Origin: Topomyia yanbarensis
Lineage: Eukaryota; Arthropoda; Insecta; Diptera; Culicidae
Direction of reading: 5' to 3'
NCBI RefSeq assembly: GCF_030247195.1
Contig: NC_080671.1
Span: 416,774,044 to 416,838,043 of the forward strand
Length of the DNA: 64,000 nucleotides
Shown here: positions 48,752 to 60,620 of the stretch, piece after piece
How the letters are laid out: each line of letters starts with the position of its first letter
Numbering within the stretch: the first letter of the stretch is position 1
The notes under the pieces: generated by a model
What the model was told of the DNA's origin: nothing
What the model saw: the letters and a program-made list of their open reading frames with translations, nothing else
Database searches by the model: none
Program-made: the position numbers and the translations under genes

Positions 48752-48907
48752 ATGAAGATTTTTCATATTGCACTGATGTTGTACTTTTGCTGGATTTTGA
48801 TGGTACATTCCAAGCAGATAACTGCCAAATTTAAACACATAAAATGTGAAGAAGAGGAGAAGGTTATTATCGAACCCGACGAGAAAATTGATGTAACAAA
48901 ATTGTAA
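48752..48907 (+). CDS. 51-codon ORF with signal-peptide-like start
   Basis: ATG 48752 to TAA 48905-48907. The N-terminus MKIFHIALMLYFCWILMVHS is a good secretion signal by eye (Lys, long hydrophobic core, small residues before a likely cut). A charged tail follows, with KHIKCEEEEKVIIEPDEKID. It is in the 400 bp before the eEF1A untranslated exon, downstream of an initiator-like ATCAGTT. It could be a small secreted-protein gene, the first exon of a longer or lost gene, or chance within a 5' intron. The family is not recognised. Confidence 0.3.
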   Translation: MKIFHIALMLYFCWILMVHSKQITAKFKHIKCEEEEKVIIEPDEKIDVTKL

Positions 48908-48937
48908 AACCGATTTCTTTTATTCCTTTCGTTACAG

Positions 48938-49047
48938 ATTTTCGGTAAATCTTCCGAGTGATTGTGTGGAACAGCACCAAGCCGGACCAGATCTCAATTA
49001 GTGTCGTTTGTGTTTGAGTAAGCAACAGGAGCATCAGCAGCAGCAGG
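48938..49047 (+). other. eEF1A 5' UTR part, after acceptor
   Basis: The acceptor TTCCTTTCGTTACAG ends at 48937, so the exon probably starts at 48938 and runs into the ATG at 49048. A 5' UTR intron just before the start codon is common in insect eEF1A genes. The upstream exon is not certain. The start context is AGCAGCAGCAGG before ATGG. Confidence 0.6.
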
Positions 49048-49870
49048 ATGGGTAAGGAAAAGACTCATATTAACATCGTCGTCATTGGACACGTCGATTC
49101 CGGCAAGTCCACCACCACCGGCCATCTGATCTACAAGTGCGGTGGTATCGATAAGCGTACCATCGAGAAGTTCGAGAAGGAAGCCCAAGAAATGGGTAAG
49201 GGTTCGTTCAAGTATGCCTGGGTTTTGGACAAACTGAAGGCCGAACGCGAGCGTGGTATCACCATCGATATCGCGTTGTGGAAGTTTGAAACCGCCAAGT
49301 ACTATGTGACCATCATCGATGCCCCTGGACATCGTGATTTCATCAAGAACATGATTACCGGAACATCGCAAGCTGATTGCGCGGTGCTGATTGTCGCTGC
49401 CGGTACCGGTGAGTTTGAGGCTGGAATCTCCAAGAACGGCCAAACCCGTGAACATGCCCTGCTGGCTTTCACCCTTGGCGTCAAGCAGCTGATTGTTGGT
49501 GTTAATAAAATGGACTCCACCGAGCCACCATACCACGAGGCTCGGTTCGAGGAAATCAAGAAGGAAGTATCGTCTTACATCAAGAAGATCGGCTACAATC
49601 CGACTTCGGTTGCATTCGTTCCGATCTCCGGATGGCACGGTGACAACATGCTGGAACCATCGGACAAGATGCCATGGTTCAAGGGATGGGCCGTCGAACG
49701 CAAGGAAGGCAAGGCTGAGGGTAAGACCCTCATTGAGGCCTTGGACAACATTCTTCCGCCATCGCGTCCCACTGACAAGCCGCTGCGTCTGCCACTGCAG
49801 GATGTGTACAAAATCGGTGGTATCGGTACGGTCCCGGTCGGTCGTGTGGAAACCGGTATCATGAAGCCAG
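49048..49870 (+). CDS. eEF1A: eEF1A coding exon 1
   Basis: 823 bp from ATG through the whole GTPase domain and the start of domain 2. It ends ATGAAGCCAG before GTAAAT, leaving the first base of a Gly codon (phase 1). Confidence 0.96.
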
Positions 49871-52800
49871 GTAAATTCGATAGAGAATTTCAAAGTATGT
49901 GCTATTATACCGATTTTTTTTTATCAACCGTCCCTTACAGGAATGGTGGTCGTGTTTGCCCCAGTCAACATCACCACTGAGGTTAAGTCGGTTGAAATGC
50001 ATCACGAAGCTCTGTCGGAGGCTATGCCCGGCGACAACGTCGGTTTCAACGTCAAGAACGTCTCCGTGAAGGAGTTGCGTCGTGGCTACGTGGCTGGCGA
50101 TTCCAAGGCTAGCCCACCGAAGGGTGCCGCTGATTTCACCGCTCAGGTTAGTTGCTTATGATCCCTTTCAATGTAACAGTCTGTTATATACCATGCGCCC
50201 TCATCAATTATACGCGTTAAGCTGTATCAGGTGATATGATATTATGATGAACATTGTTGTTTTAGTGTACATTCTTTTGAACGTATTCTTCACTGTCTAC
50301 TTGGAAGCATTGGTTATTATGATACCAAAGTCTTTAGCTCCGTGGAACGCTCGATATGATGAATTTCTGAGAAATAATTTCTTTGACTTTTATCGATGCC
50401 AGTAAGCACTTCACGGAGCCAAAATCATTCGAATCCTATCTGTGTTTATGATAATTCATGTATACCGTATCAGACAGTGTAGAAAATATTAAAAAAATGA
50501 AAAAGCGGCAACCGTGAAAACTGAAGTTTGTTATTGGTCGCATTACGTACTGGACGCAGTCGCAAAAAGATTTTGTATTGTGGAGCAGTTGCGTCAATGT
50601 TTAACCGTCCCAAAATAAACTTTGTTGCCGTTTAAAGTGCGGACACTAGAAATTTATGGAGTTAAAATTCGTTTACCCGCTTGCGTTGCAGTGTGATCGA
50701 CACACCTCCAAATTTTGAGAATGTAGATTGAGATCTCTACCGCTTACGAAAATAACTTTTCAACACATAAAATAAATGGATGAACTCTTAATTAAAAAAA
50801 AAAAAAAAACAATATAACACTGGAAAGAAATATGGCATCAATGTATTCTCGAATTCGTGAATAACACGCCATTAATTCTGAAACAATCACATTTTTACTA
50901 TACAAAACAGGACCGTGAACAAAACCAGTTGTTTTATATTAAATTTTTCTTTCGTAATAATTTGTACCATGCTTTTATTTATAAAAAAATCGCTTTTATT
51001 TTTTGTTTGCTTTAACACTAAATGTCGACGTTTGTAATTATCCATCGTCAGTTAGATGGTTGATAAAAAATTATCAACAATTTATTTCGTAGAGTATCAA
51101 ATAAAACAACAAATAAATTTTTAAATATTCAGTTTCATTAGTTTTATGTATTCATTTAATATTTTTTATCAATTCCTTCATTTCATTTAAATAAATTTTA
51201 TATGTACTTATTTTCATTATTCATTTGCTCATATTGTCCGACTAAATTGTTTTCTAATGAACACTTAAAAAAATGGGTTTTCAATTGATAACTTTTGTAT
51301 ACAAGTATTTCGAAATAGTGATTTTTTAACATATTTTTTAACTTTGACTTGCATTGTTCCACCATTTTTCAGATTGATCAAAGTCCATGCAAAGTCAAGA
51401 TTTTGTACAAAATCGTGTTTCACCAAAAACTAGAATGATATGATATCCATTGTTGTTGTTTTTTTCCTGTTTTGGTCATGGGTTTAAAAAGTGCACCTTT
51501 TTCAATATTATAGCAAGTTCGATAGTGAAAAAATAACCTTGTCGGGCAGTTCCGTTTAAAGGATAAGATTATTTGGGTTATATTCTCCCCGGTTCACGAA
51601 GAAAACATTCACAATTAATCCCATTTCGGTTTTTACAGCAGTTTTAAAATGGCTTGTTTTTGCTGAAATATAGGTAAAATAAGAAATAAATTTTTTATTA
51701 GGACTATATAAAAGATCTCAAGTGACAAAAAAAATCTGATTAGATGATATGTGAATGTTTTTGCCTTTCTCGTATAAAGAAAGGCTATGCAATCACTCTA
51801 AAAATCGACTTTCCAACCGAAGCCTGGAGTGCCGAGTGTCATATAGCAACGAAGTCGTTGCTAGGGGTCTGCGAGGAAAAATGAATTTTCCGAGTGCATA
51901 TTGAAATTTCAAGTCTTGTTTCCTAACAAACTGAAAATAACATATTGATAGCATACAAAATCGATGTTTATCCGTGAAGGTCCACAGCAACCTATGGTTA
52001 TTTCTAAGGGGTCCGTGGTACGAAAAAGGTTGAGGACCGCTGTCATATACCATTCGATTCAGTTTGTCGAGATCGCAAAATGTCTGTGTGTGTCAAATAA
52101 TGTCACTCAATTTTGTCAGTCACTCATTTTACTGGCTGGATTAATTTGCACAAACTTAGTTTCAAATGAACGGTAAAACGCTCCCATAAGACGCTATTGA
52201 ATTTTTGGTTCCGATTCCGGAGTTACGGATTGAAGTGTGCGGTCACACAGCAAATTTGCATATATACTGGTAATCCTATGTTGTCCGATGATGTAATATA
52301 TACTCAAATACGTTCAAAATTGCTTGGATTTCCCTAATGACCAATCAAAGTAGCTTTGACCACATTGACCACCTATGACGGATCTTGATGTCCCCAGGGA
52401 ACTCGCCAAGTTCCCGAGCTAATGTCACACATATTGCCCAACAAACTAATTTTAGCAAAAATGATTTCAAATGAAAAATATAATACATACTCCCATTGAC
52501 TGCTATTGAATTTCATTCAGTTCTGACTTTTGGTTCCGGAGTTAGAAGTTAGTTATTGCGGTCACATAGGAATTTGTCATATAAGCCGTTACAACCGTGT
52601 CCAAGTTGTTTATTTTCTCGATTTCGCGATAATATTTGTAGCATTTTCGGAGATGAATTCGTCAACAGTTCAGTTGACGTTAAACGGTTCCACTCTAATG
52701 CTTCAATTGTACTGTGCGGACAGTTAAGAGAGTTTCCTTCTACATTTTAATCACTCAATTCACAGTTACTTGAGAATAATCCAGCACTTTCTTTTCATCC

Positions 52801-55800
52801 TCTCTTGAGAATGGACGGAAAAATTTCGTTGGTCGCAAGCATGGGAAGAATTGCATCTCGAACCGTTCTTCACCTATGAAGCATAGAAAATGAAACAAAG
52901 CAACCTGGCGCATCGAACGTATCCGAGCCGAAGCTGCAACAACAAGTAAAGAAGCAAATCTATTACTTTTTAGTTCCATCCCTTGCTTGCATATTTGAAT
53001 CTTCCCGAATGGCTCGTGGTTTGCATTGGGTTTTCTTCAAACAATTCGCGTAGCCATTCAATGAACATTCGCGATCAACATTTGCTCTTAGCAGCTCCAG
53101 CTTCGTCGTTTGTTCGCAATACTAGTGATCCACATAGGCGTGCGCAGCCCTCTTCAGTGGGGGGCTAACTACATAATACACTTTAAGAGATCACAAGGAT
53201 TCATTATGAAGAAAAATTAGAGACCAATGAAAGTTTTCATACTAAAAACAAATTGTTCTATTAGTTATTGATATAAATAACCAATTTCGTTTGACATAAT
53301 TTATATTTAGTCCGTATGTATATTAGAGTGGGACATGGTTATATGAAAAAATAAAATTTGGCTCCGAGTAACTTTTTGGGTCCCATTTAGCTCCCAGAAC
53401 AACTCTGCAAATTTTTAGCTCGATCGGTGAAACTATATTTTTGCGCCCACGGTTTAAAGTTTACATGGGATTTCGTATGGGAAAATTGTCTTTTGCAAAT
53501 TAATTCTTCCAAGAGTCGCCCGTTATCTCCTAAAAATAAACAGATATCTGACTTTTATAGGAAATTTGTCAAGGAAACAAAGTCTAGAAGACTGCAAAAC
53601 GATCTGATGCTTGTGGAAAAAGTTATTAAGCAAAAACCGATTGATGTCCTGAAGATTGATGAAAATTTCACTTTTCATAGCATCACTGCTTCTGGCGGTT
53701 TTATTATATACAAAATTTTTAACTTTCTCTTATTATGTATAAAAGAAGCCTCAATTTATCCCTCAAAACCTTGCGAAGTGGCCAAATAGTATAGATAAAC
53801 GATTTAGATACGTTAAGAGAGGGTTAAAACAAAATTACGTATAATTGGACAACCAACGGCAGTGGTGCTAGAAAAAATGAATATTTTATCAATCGTCAGA
53901 GCATCAATCGGTTTCTGCTTAATAACTTTTTTCTGAAGCATCAGATCGTTTCGTGGTTTTCGAATCTTTTTTACTTTGTTAAATTTCCTATACAAGCCTC
54001 ATAACGATTTATTTTTAGGAAGTAATGGGCGACTCCTGGAGGAATTATTTTGTGAAAGTTAACTTTCCCATACAAAATCCCATGTAAACTTTAAACAGTG
54101 GGCGCAAAAATATAGTTTCACCGATCGAACTAAGAATTTGCACAGTTGTTCTAGGACCCAAATGGTACCTAAAAAGTTGCTCGGAGCTGGAATCTATTTT
54201 TTGTCCCACTCTAATGTATATAAGCCATTCACAATACTCCGCGATAGACGCTTATGCTTTTAATGTCATCACAGCCCATGAGCAAGTGAGATTACGTGAT
54301 AGTTCTGTTCTTTTGCACAACTTCGCATGGCGCACCGCGTACCCATCTAACGTCTTAAACGAGTCGAATGTCATTACAACTATCCTTATACTTGATTTTA
54401 ACTCACATACGAGTCAGCAAAGCCATGTTTTAAAATGATTTGCAACAGTTTATGGCGTAGCACTGAATCATACGCTACTCTGGAATAACTACCAGATGAG
54501 GAGTCCGAAGTTGTATTCTTGAAACTCTGCTAAATGGAACACGGGGCACCTTAGTTATCACAGTCGAATATTTGGCTCTTCTTATAGCTAAGGCACATAA
54601 GGCCATTAAACCATCCCAGATCATTGAGATAATATAATTCCAGATTTGTCGATGTTCGAAGTATCACTTCGTCTCGCGTTGGATCCATCAGCTTGTTGCT
54701 CATCCTTATTTTTTATTTCGTTTGCGTCTTTCCTGTAAACTGGCAATCACTCCTGTACAATCGATCGACAATTTTCTGTCTCCGCCATTAATCACAATCG
54801 ATGCCTGGGCACTTTCCTCCCAATACTTTTGATACTCGGTCTCCACGACCACCTTTTCGTCGTTCATTTGCTTCTTACGAAGGTGACAGTTTTGTGGACG
54901 ACTACTCTCAACTAGTGCTGTGCAATCTCATGACGGTCTTTGATTTGACGGTATGTATGAAATGTATGTATGTATGAAATGACCGTCATTTGTTTTTCTC
55001 TTCACATAGTGTATCAGGTAGCAATTTCTCACAGAAGTCGTAAAAGAGTGAGAGAGAGAGAGAGAGAGAGAGAGCATTGAAATGACAGACATATTGAGTA
55101 CCGCTTATTTTGTATAGGGGTGGTGAGCGAAGTGTTATTAATGTATTGTATTCAGACAGTACATGGGTTTTGTTAAGTTTTATTCCACTGTTCTGTTTCT
55201 TTTAGGTAATTCTATTTATTCAAAACCGCCTGTTTGTTAATACTAGTTTACTATTCATAATAAAAAGAACGTCATAACCGTATTTTTTCTGTAAATAAAA
55301 TGATCATCACTTTCAATTTCTCTCCATGATGATTCAAATGAGTGAGAGATTCATAAGAGAACCATCTTACTATTGCCAATTCATTGGAGGGATAACAGTA
55401 ACTCAATAATCACCTTTTTCCATTTTTATTTCGACTATGTTAGTCACATTTTTTTTTATTTTTTAAACATTTTAACGATATTCAATTAGCTAGAGATTAC
55501 TGGGTAGGGAAAGTTATGGATATTAGAGCCATAGTAGCAAGGACGTGCAGTAGACAGATCGGAAAACTAGAAGTGGCAGGGTCATTATACATTCGTAGAG
55601 TGATCTTCCCCTAGCTTCGAAAGAAATTTGCTAAACCACAAGTTGTCATCTTGGATTCAAAAACAGTGTGAAACATCGAGTACGTTACGATAACTACATG
55701 GAGCATTTGTACATTCTTCCATTCTTTCAAATTCCGTTGTATTAATTTTCCATTCCCAACGATAGAACCTTCTTTGGTGGGTACTGAAGCCCGCATTATA

Positions 55801-58800
55801 GGCCTCTGGATGGTCTGCTTCTGGACCAAAGATAAGCCATTTAACATCATCGATATATCGCAACCTCGTTACATTGATTGAAAGAGTTACGCTATCCGAA
55901 ACAATCGAATCAAAACAAGAAATTCCTCCAGTGGAAGCGCACAACGTTTTGATTTTTTAAGGCGTTAGAAACGCAAATGAAAAACTTAATGAAAGCTGAA
56001 AAACTCAGTTATTGGCACCGGTTCGTCGAATGATTAACGGTAGACGTTTCGCGGTAAAATGATAATGATGATAATAATCACGGTAACGTTCGTTGGATGA
56101 TACGAGCCATGCTTCTATGCTAATTGTTATGACAGTAGCGGTGAGGGTGATTATAAAAGAAGCTGTGCTCCAAACATTCTCCCATAAAACTTATGCTTTT
56201 ATATTTACCTATCAACGACCAAACCCACATCGTTACAGTTACTAGAAGGCACTCCGTTTGATGGAGCATGGAAAGCACTTCTTGTTTTTCGTGGGGAAAA
56301 TATGGGAGTTCCTGAGTACTTTATCTTAAAATCGTATCAGATTCAGATACAAATATTAGTTTGAGTTCTGTCGCATTACTCCATTCCGGAAAATTAGAAA
56401 GGCGACAAATAGATTAAGAATGGTATTAAACGAATCCTTTCCCAGTCCGAGAAGGTGACTATCCTCGATCTTTCCTATATGTCTCTCATAAACAATTTTT
56501 TTAAACACGATAGATATCCAAATTTGGTTCTTCTTTTCTATTGGTTGACAAGCTAACAGTTACCTGGAAATCTGATCCCAAGAGTTTCCAGCGGATCCAA
56601 GGAGGCCATCTGGTTCATAATGCCCAGAAAGTGATCATCCGTTTGCCAAAAAGCTGCTAGTTTGTTTTCTTTTTTTCCTGCCGTTGTTGTCCGTCCTCTT
56701 CTCACTCCCCGTAGTACGGTCTCTTCTACTCTGATGTTGGGATCAGTCCCTCTTGTGTATGTCTTTTGCCTTCCTTATTAAAATTCTAATAGTGTTTCTT
56801 CTTGTTTAAATTTTTAATCAAATAATTATTCTTGTTAAAAAATTACAAATTGTATTTTTAGGGCCGATTTCTTCACCCTCGCTGAACTTTTAAACCACTA
56901 CGTTTAAACCTGGCTTAAGTGTTAAGCGAGGGTGAAGAAATCGTCACTGAGTCTTTAAAAATATTTCTAACTGCATCCTGAATCAAATCACATTAATATT
57001 TTTGTTTATCGATCTAAACTCCTTGTTTTAAGATGTAGATGTGTCAAAATGTATTCCCCTTAGCATAAATATAAAAAAAAAATATTTGACATTTCGCACA
57101 AATCCTAATTACTATCTCATAGAAATTTAAAATGGCAAAGAAATTTGTATATGAATCAAAAGGTGTAATTATTGTACATTGAAAAATTCAGACGCATGCA
57201 GTTTGTGCGCGAGACACATAGGGTTACTGTGCCCTAATTCATCTTAGCACCCCTATTCATCCCGCCCATCCGAACACATTAGTTAGAGCAATATCAGCTA
57301 TCTCTATTCGACGCATTAGCTCAAATGGTAGTATGAATAAGGGTACATTGTACTCGACTTTTCGCTTCCTTCAAACGCGAGTATTTTACATTTTTCAGGG
57401 CTGAATTTTTATTGTACTACTTCTTTGGAACGAAGCAAAGATGTTGATACCTATTTAAGTGCAATACCATCATTGTAAGCCGGGTTATCAACGAAATAGT
57501 GTGACATCCTAACTAATGAGATGAATAAGGGCTCGTCTATCTTACGTAGTTAATATCAGGTTTTTGTCTGTTCCAAACTTTCGAGTGGGTAATTCCCCTC
57601 TCGGTAATTTTCGAGTGGATAACTCTACCCATACTACCCACGTGTTCCGCCGGCACTCTCAGTGAGACTGGACCAATGGATATTTGATGGAATCAAACGT
57701 ATGAGTGAATTTTTCCATGCCTGCCCCAACTCACATATATAAGTGCTTGAATGAAGTATACACTATGCTCAGAGGCCATCAACGAGACAGGTTGCAAAAA
57801 ATGACTCGACATGTATTTTATTTAAGTAATAGAATTTCGAGATCAAACTAGAGCCTAATGATTAGACGCCTGGTTCTGGAGATATAAATCGGCCAATTGT
57901 ATTGTATTTATTTAGTTGAATTAGGTTCCTAGTGGACAGAAAATTAGAAAGTTTTATGGCTCGACGCTAAAACGTTAGCGACTAGGGATTCTTCAGTTTT
58001 TCAGTATAACCTGGAAGCCACTATGTACCACTGATATTTGATTCATTAATCAACTATATTTGATCGATATGTTTCTATACTAAAAAACTTTCTGGTTGAA
58101 TACGGGGTACGTAGCCCATTCTCCCATGCTTACACTCACTGTATTTTAATAGCATGGTCTTCTCACGCCTATTGAATCGATGATGCTAGACAATTGTGTA
58201 CGAAACTTGAACACCCCCTAATAATGGATTTTGTATTACGGTTTGCCATTTGGGTGTCCCAGACGTGCTTCTATATATAGTGAGGAAAGATTTTTCAAAG
58301 CGCATACAAACTATGAAAACTATCAACAACTTTACCACAGAGAATAGACCTTCATTATCGAACAAATATGGAGAAAATTTAGAATAGGACGTAAGTAACA
58401 TTGATAGCCTCTCTTTGTTTACTTTCTCTTTCGATGATTACGACGTCACTATAATACTTTGCACTGATTTTCCAGTACTTTCGTGCGGGGTATCTTTGCG
58501 CACTTTTTAACAATTTTTCAATTTTGACGAATTATAAATCCTTTAATAATCGATGGGTTTGTATCATATCAGCACAGATTTATCGTCATCGTATATGTAT
58601 TATTTATATCAAATACGAGCAGAATTGGTTCACACATAAAAAAGTTGTTCATATAGCGTTCAAAAATATTTTTTGTGGACTAGCTGGGGGTTACTTTGTA
58701 CACTTCTTGAATTCGTTATAAAAATTAACCAGTTTTATTTACTTTCATTGAAATATCATTAATTTATGTTGATATCAGAGGCTTTTTCAACAATAAAGCA

Positions 58801-59749
58801 TCACGCATTTATCGCATTTTCTAAAATAAGGGATTCATTTTAATTTAACATTTACAACGTTACTTGTCAGAAAAACTTCAGTGGGCTGAGACTGCATATT
58901 GTTTTTCGTAAAGAAGAACGGAAAATGATGAAAAATGGCAATATCAGTTTATTTCTAGTAGAGTAGTTCTAGAATAGGTTTTTAAGAGCATTTAAAGAAG
59001 TTTTGAATTATCAATTATAAAAATAGCCACACGATGGGATTGAAAATTTCGCAAAATATAAAAAGTGAAATAAGGAGCTATTTATGACGTATATTTAAGT
59101 GCTAAATTGATTGCGTAATTAGTACACAAGGTCACGTTCTCAAGTTATGCATTTGAGGGGCTATTCTATAATCATAGAATGGACTCAAAACCTCAAATTC
59201 AATCAATGTTTTGAAATATGCTATCAATCCGAAGTAGAATCGTCCCTATTTGCCCCTTGATTTTGTCGCTTGCCAAACTGAGGCCATAGCTGTTGAATGG
59301 AGGCGCATTGTGACTGTCCAAAGATTTACATAAGTATTTTCGAAAATGTATCAAATTAATAATTATACCATCCCTTCTGTTCTCCCCAGGTCATTGTCCT
59401 GAATCACCCTGGCCAGATTGCCAACGGTTACACTCCGGTGTTGGATTGCCACACCGCTCACATCGCGTGCAAGTTTGCCGAGATCAAGGAGAAGTGTGAC
59501 CGCCGTTCCGGCAAAGTCACCGAGGAGAATCCCAAATCCATCAAGTCCGGCGATGCGGCCATCGTCAACCTGGTGCCAAGCAAGCCGCTGTGTGTGGAGA
59601 GTTTCCAGGAGTTCCCACCGCTGGGACGTTTCGCCGTGCGCGATATGCGTCAAACCGTTGCGGTCGGTGTCATTAAATCGGTCAACTTTAAAGAGGCTAC
59701 CGGTGGTAAAGTAACCAAAGCCGCTGAGAAGGCCCAGAAGAAGAAATAA
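49048..59749 (+). CDS. eEF1A: translation elongation factor 1-alpha (three coding exons)
   Basis: GTPase that brings aminoacyl-tRNA to the ribosomal A site in the cytosol. Joining 49048-49870, 49941-50146 and 59390-59749 gives 1389 bp, 462 residues plus stop, close to the ~463 of insect eEF1A. GTPase motifs: GHVDSGKST (residues ~14-22), the switch-I region [13 protein letters not shown] (~68-80), DAPGH (~91-95), NKMD (~153-156) and SGW (~194). Beta-barrel domains 2 and 3 follow ([60 protein letters not shown]), with a Lys-rich end. The start Met is the first codon of the canonical [14 protein letters not shown]. All splice sites are GT-AG and keep the frame. No lesion is seen. Codon use is GC-rich at third positions, unlike the AT-rich surroundings, as expected for a highly expressed gene. 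Confidence 0.98.
49871..49940 (+). other. eEF1A 70 bp intron
   Basis: GTAAAT...CCCTTACAG with a T-rich tract. Removing it restores the [12 protein letters not shown] order. Confidence 0.95.
49941..50146 (+). CDS. eEF1A: eEF1A coding exon 2
   Basis: 206 bp encoding most of domain 2 and the linker to domain 3 ([19 protein letters not shown] to AADFTAQ). It ends CTCAG before GTTAGT, phase 0. Confidence 0.96.
51755..52620 (+). repeat. mosquito dispersed repeat, ~320 bp internal period
   Basis: Begins GCCTTTCTCGTATAAAGAAA, followed by TATGCAATCACTC and GTCATATACCATTCGA. CTCCCATAAGACGCTATTGAA, CCGGAGTTAC and GCGGTCACACAGCAAATT come next, and a second diverged pass lies at 52440-52585. I know this sequence pattern from several mosquito genomes, but its element class is not clear to me. 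A small hAT-like MITE interrupts it at 51846-52041. Confidence 0.6.
51846..52041 (-). mobile_element. 196 bp hAT-like MITE, target duplication GTCATATA
   Basis: On the minus strand it starts AGCGGTCCTCAACCTTTTTC, TACCACGGACCCCTTAG, and ends with GCAGACCCCTAGCAACGAC. This layout is familiar from hAT MITEs that open with CAGxGGTCCTCAA. GTCATATA is duplicated at 51838-51845 and 52042-52049, and the host repeat is continuous without it. Confidence 0.8.
53324..54213. mobile_element. 890 bp palindromic element, target duplication ATGTATAT
   Basis: Ends TAGAGTGGGACA and TGTCCCACTCTA. Arms of ~375 bp are inverted copies (CTCCGAGTAACTTTTTGGG, TGCGCCCACxGTTTAAAGTTT, ATCTGATGCTT, CAAAAACCGATTGATG). Flanked by ATGTATAT at 53316-53323 and 54214-54221. 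The arms' open frames mirror each other and are not genes. A relative lies at 47150-47505. Confidence 0.85.
55053..55074. repeat. (GA)n microsatellite
   Basis: Eleven GA units inside the intron. Confidence 0.9.
55423..55584 (-). repeat. dispersed repeat, inverted copy of 63743-63911
   Basis: Matches the reverse complement of 63743-63911 over ~160 bp (TTTCGACTATGTTAGTC, TTCAATTAGCTAGAGATTAC, ATTAGAGCCATAGTA, AAACTAGAAGTGGCAGGGTC). Confidence 0.7.
56861..56947. mobile_element. 87 bp mini-MITE, second copy
   Basis: Same inverted ends as 13112-13207 (GGGCCGATTTCTTCACCCTC and GCGAGGGTGAAGAAATCG) with a shorter middle. The target duplication is less clear here (TTA on the left, TGA on the right). 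Confidence 0.65.
58404..58475 (+). mobile_element. fragment of the 62011-62265 MITE family
   Basis: AGCCTCTCTTTGTTTACTTT, CTCTTTCGATGATTACGACG match one arm of the MITE at 62011-62265. The other arm is absent nearby. Confidence 0.5.
59390..59749 (+). CDS. eEF1A: eEF1A coding exon 3
   Basis: 360 bp encoding domain 3, from [20 protein letters not shown] to the Lys-rich terminus AQKKK and TAA at 59747-59749. Confidence 0.96.
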   Translation, partial: VIVLNHPGQIANGYTPVLDCHTAHIACKFAEIKEKCDRRSGKVTEENPKSIKSGDAAIVNLVPSKPLCVESFQEFPPLGRFAVRDMRQTVAVGVIKSVNFKEATGGKVTKAAEKAQKKK

Positions 59750-60620
59750 CTAGAGACACCGGAATACCCGAGTACCGTAGCGGCAGCAAACAGCACTGCT
59801 AGCAGCAACAACATCAACACTACTATAACTACTAATAAACCAAAACAATTCTCAACATTATTATTATTGAATAATGATGATGGTGTGCGGATTTTGATTG
59901 AGTGCGCAATCCAGTCGGTTGCCTTCAGTGGAAATCATCCATTATTATTAAATAATAATTTAAGAAGTAATATTAATCATAAACTACAATTTAATAATAA
60001 TCGTAATAATTTAATGAAAAACACAGAGAGAAAAATTCAGGCCGGCTGGTGCATAGAGGATTTTATTGGTAACTTTGCTTACAGAACCACAGCAACAAAA
60101 ATAACAACAGCAACGCGATCATCATCTCCAAAACCATCCCCGACATCTTGTTGCAATCAATTGTTTGCATCGTCCCTATCATCAGTCCTTTCCTTCAATA
60201 ATGGCAGCAGTAACAACACTGATTACTCGTCACCATCACCATCATTATCCGCCAAGAAGACTAATTTATTTTACCACCATAGAAAAGCATTTCGCAGGAA
60301 AGAGGAAAACAGTCCGCAACAACAATTCGCCGACATTGCCATCATCACCACCTTCGCTATCGAGTATGTTATTCCTCTTATCATCAGCTACGCTCTGTCC
60401 CCCCTACTCACTACTGCTAGGTTAGTTGGTACTACTAATTTTGCGACCACGCGGTCATGATAAGATCGATTAGGAAGCATAATACCAAAGATTTGGAATA
60501 ATTTGACTAAGTTCATTTGTTGACGAGTAAGAAAAATGATTTGAAAAGACATGTTTGGTTCTTGGTTAACCATCGGAAGCGGAAATAACAATGGAAATAA
60601 AGAGCGAGCAAAGGTTTACT
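59750..60620 (+). other. eEF1A 3' UTR
   Basis: Downstream of the stop the sequence is rich in CAA/CAGCA and AAT triplet-like runs. AATAAA sites occur at ~59833 and 60597-60602, followed at ~20-30 bp by T/GT-rich sequence (GTGATTTTGTTTTTTTG after the second). The distal site would give an ~870 base 3' UTR. A 197-codon open frame (59867-60460) lies within it. Confidence 0.55.
60597..60602 (+). terminator. AATAAA polyadenylation signal (likely eEF1A)
   Basis: Canonical hexamer with a GU/U-rich element ~30-45 bp downstream. A more proximal AATAAA at ~59833 is an alternative. Confidence 0.5.

Larger units (their letters stand above)
50147..59389 (+). other. eEF1A 9.2 kb intron
   Basis: GTTAGT at 50147 to CTTCTGTTCTCCCCAG ending 59389. 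It contains the elements listed separately at 51755-52620, 51846-52041, 53324-54213, 55423-55584, 56861-56947 and 58404-58475. The other parts (50147-51754, 52621-53315, 54222-55052, 55585-56860, 56948-58403, 58476-59389) show no gene or definable element. Confidence 0.93.

Noticed and set aside
48994..49893. 299-codon minus-strand open frame
   Set aside because: It is the antisense shadow of eEF1A exon 1, caused by its GC-rich third positions; no independent domain.
53427..53789. 120-codon frame in the eEF1A intron
   Set aside because: It lies in one arm of the palindromic element 53324-54213 and is mirrored in the other arm (53813-53995).
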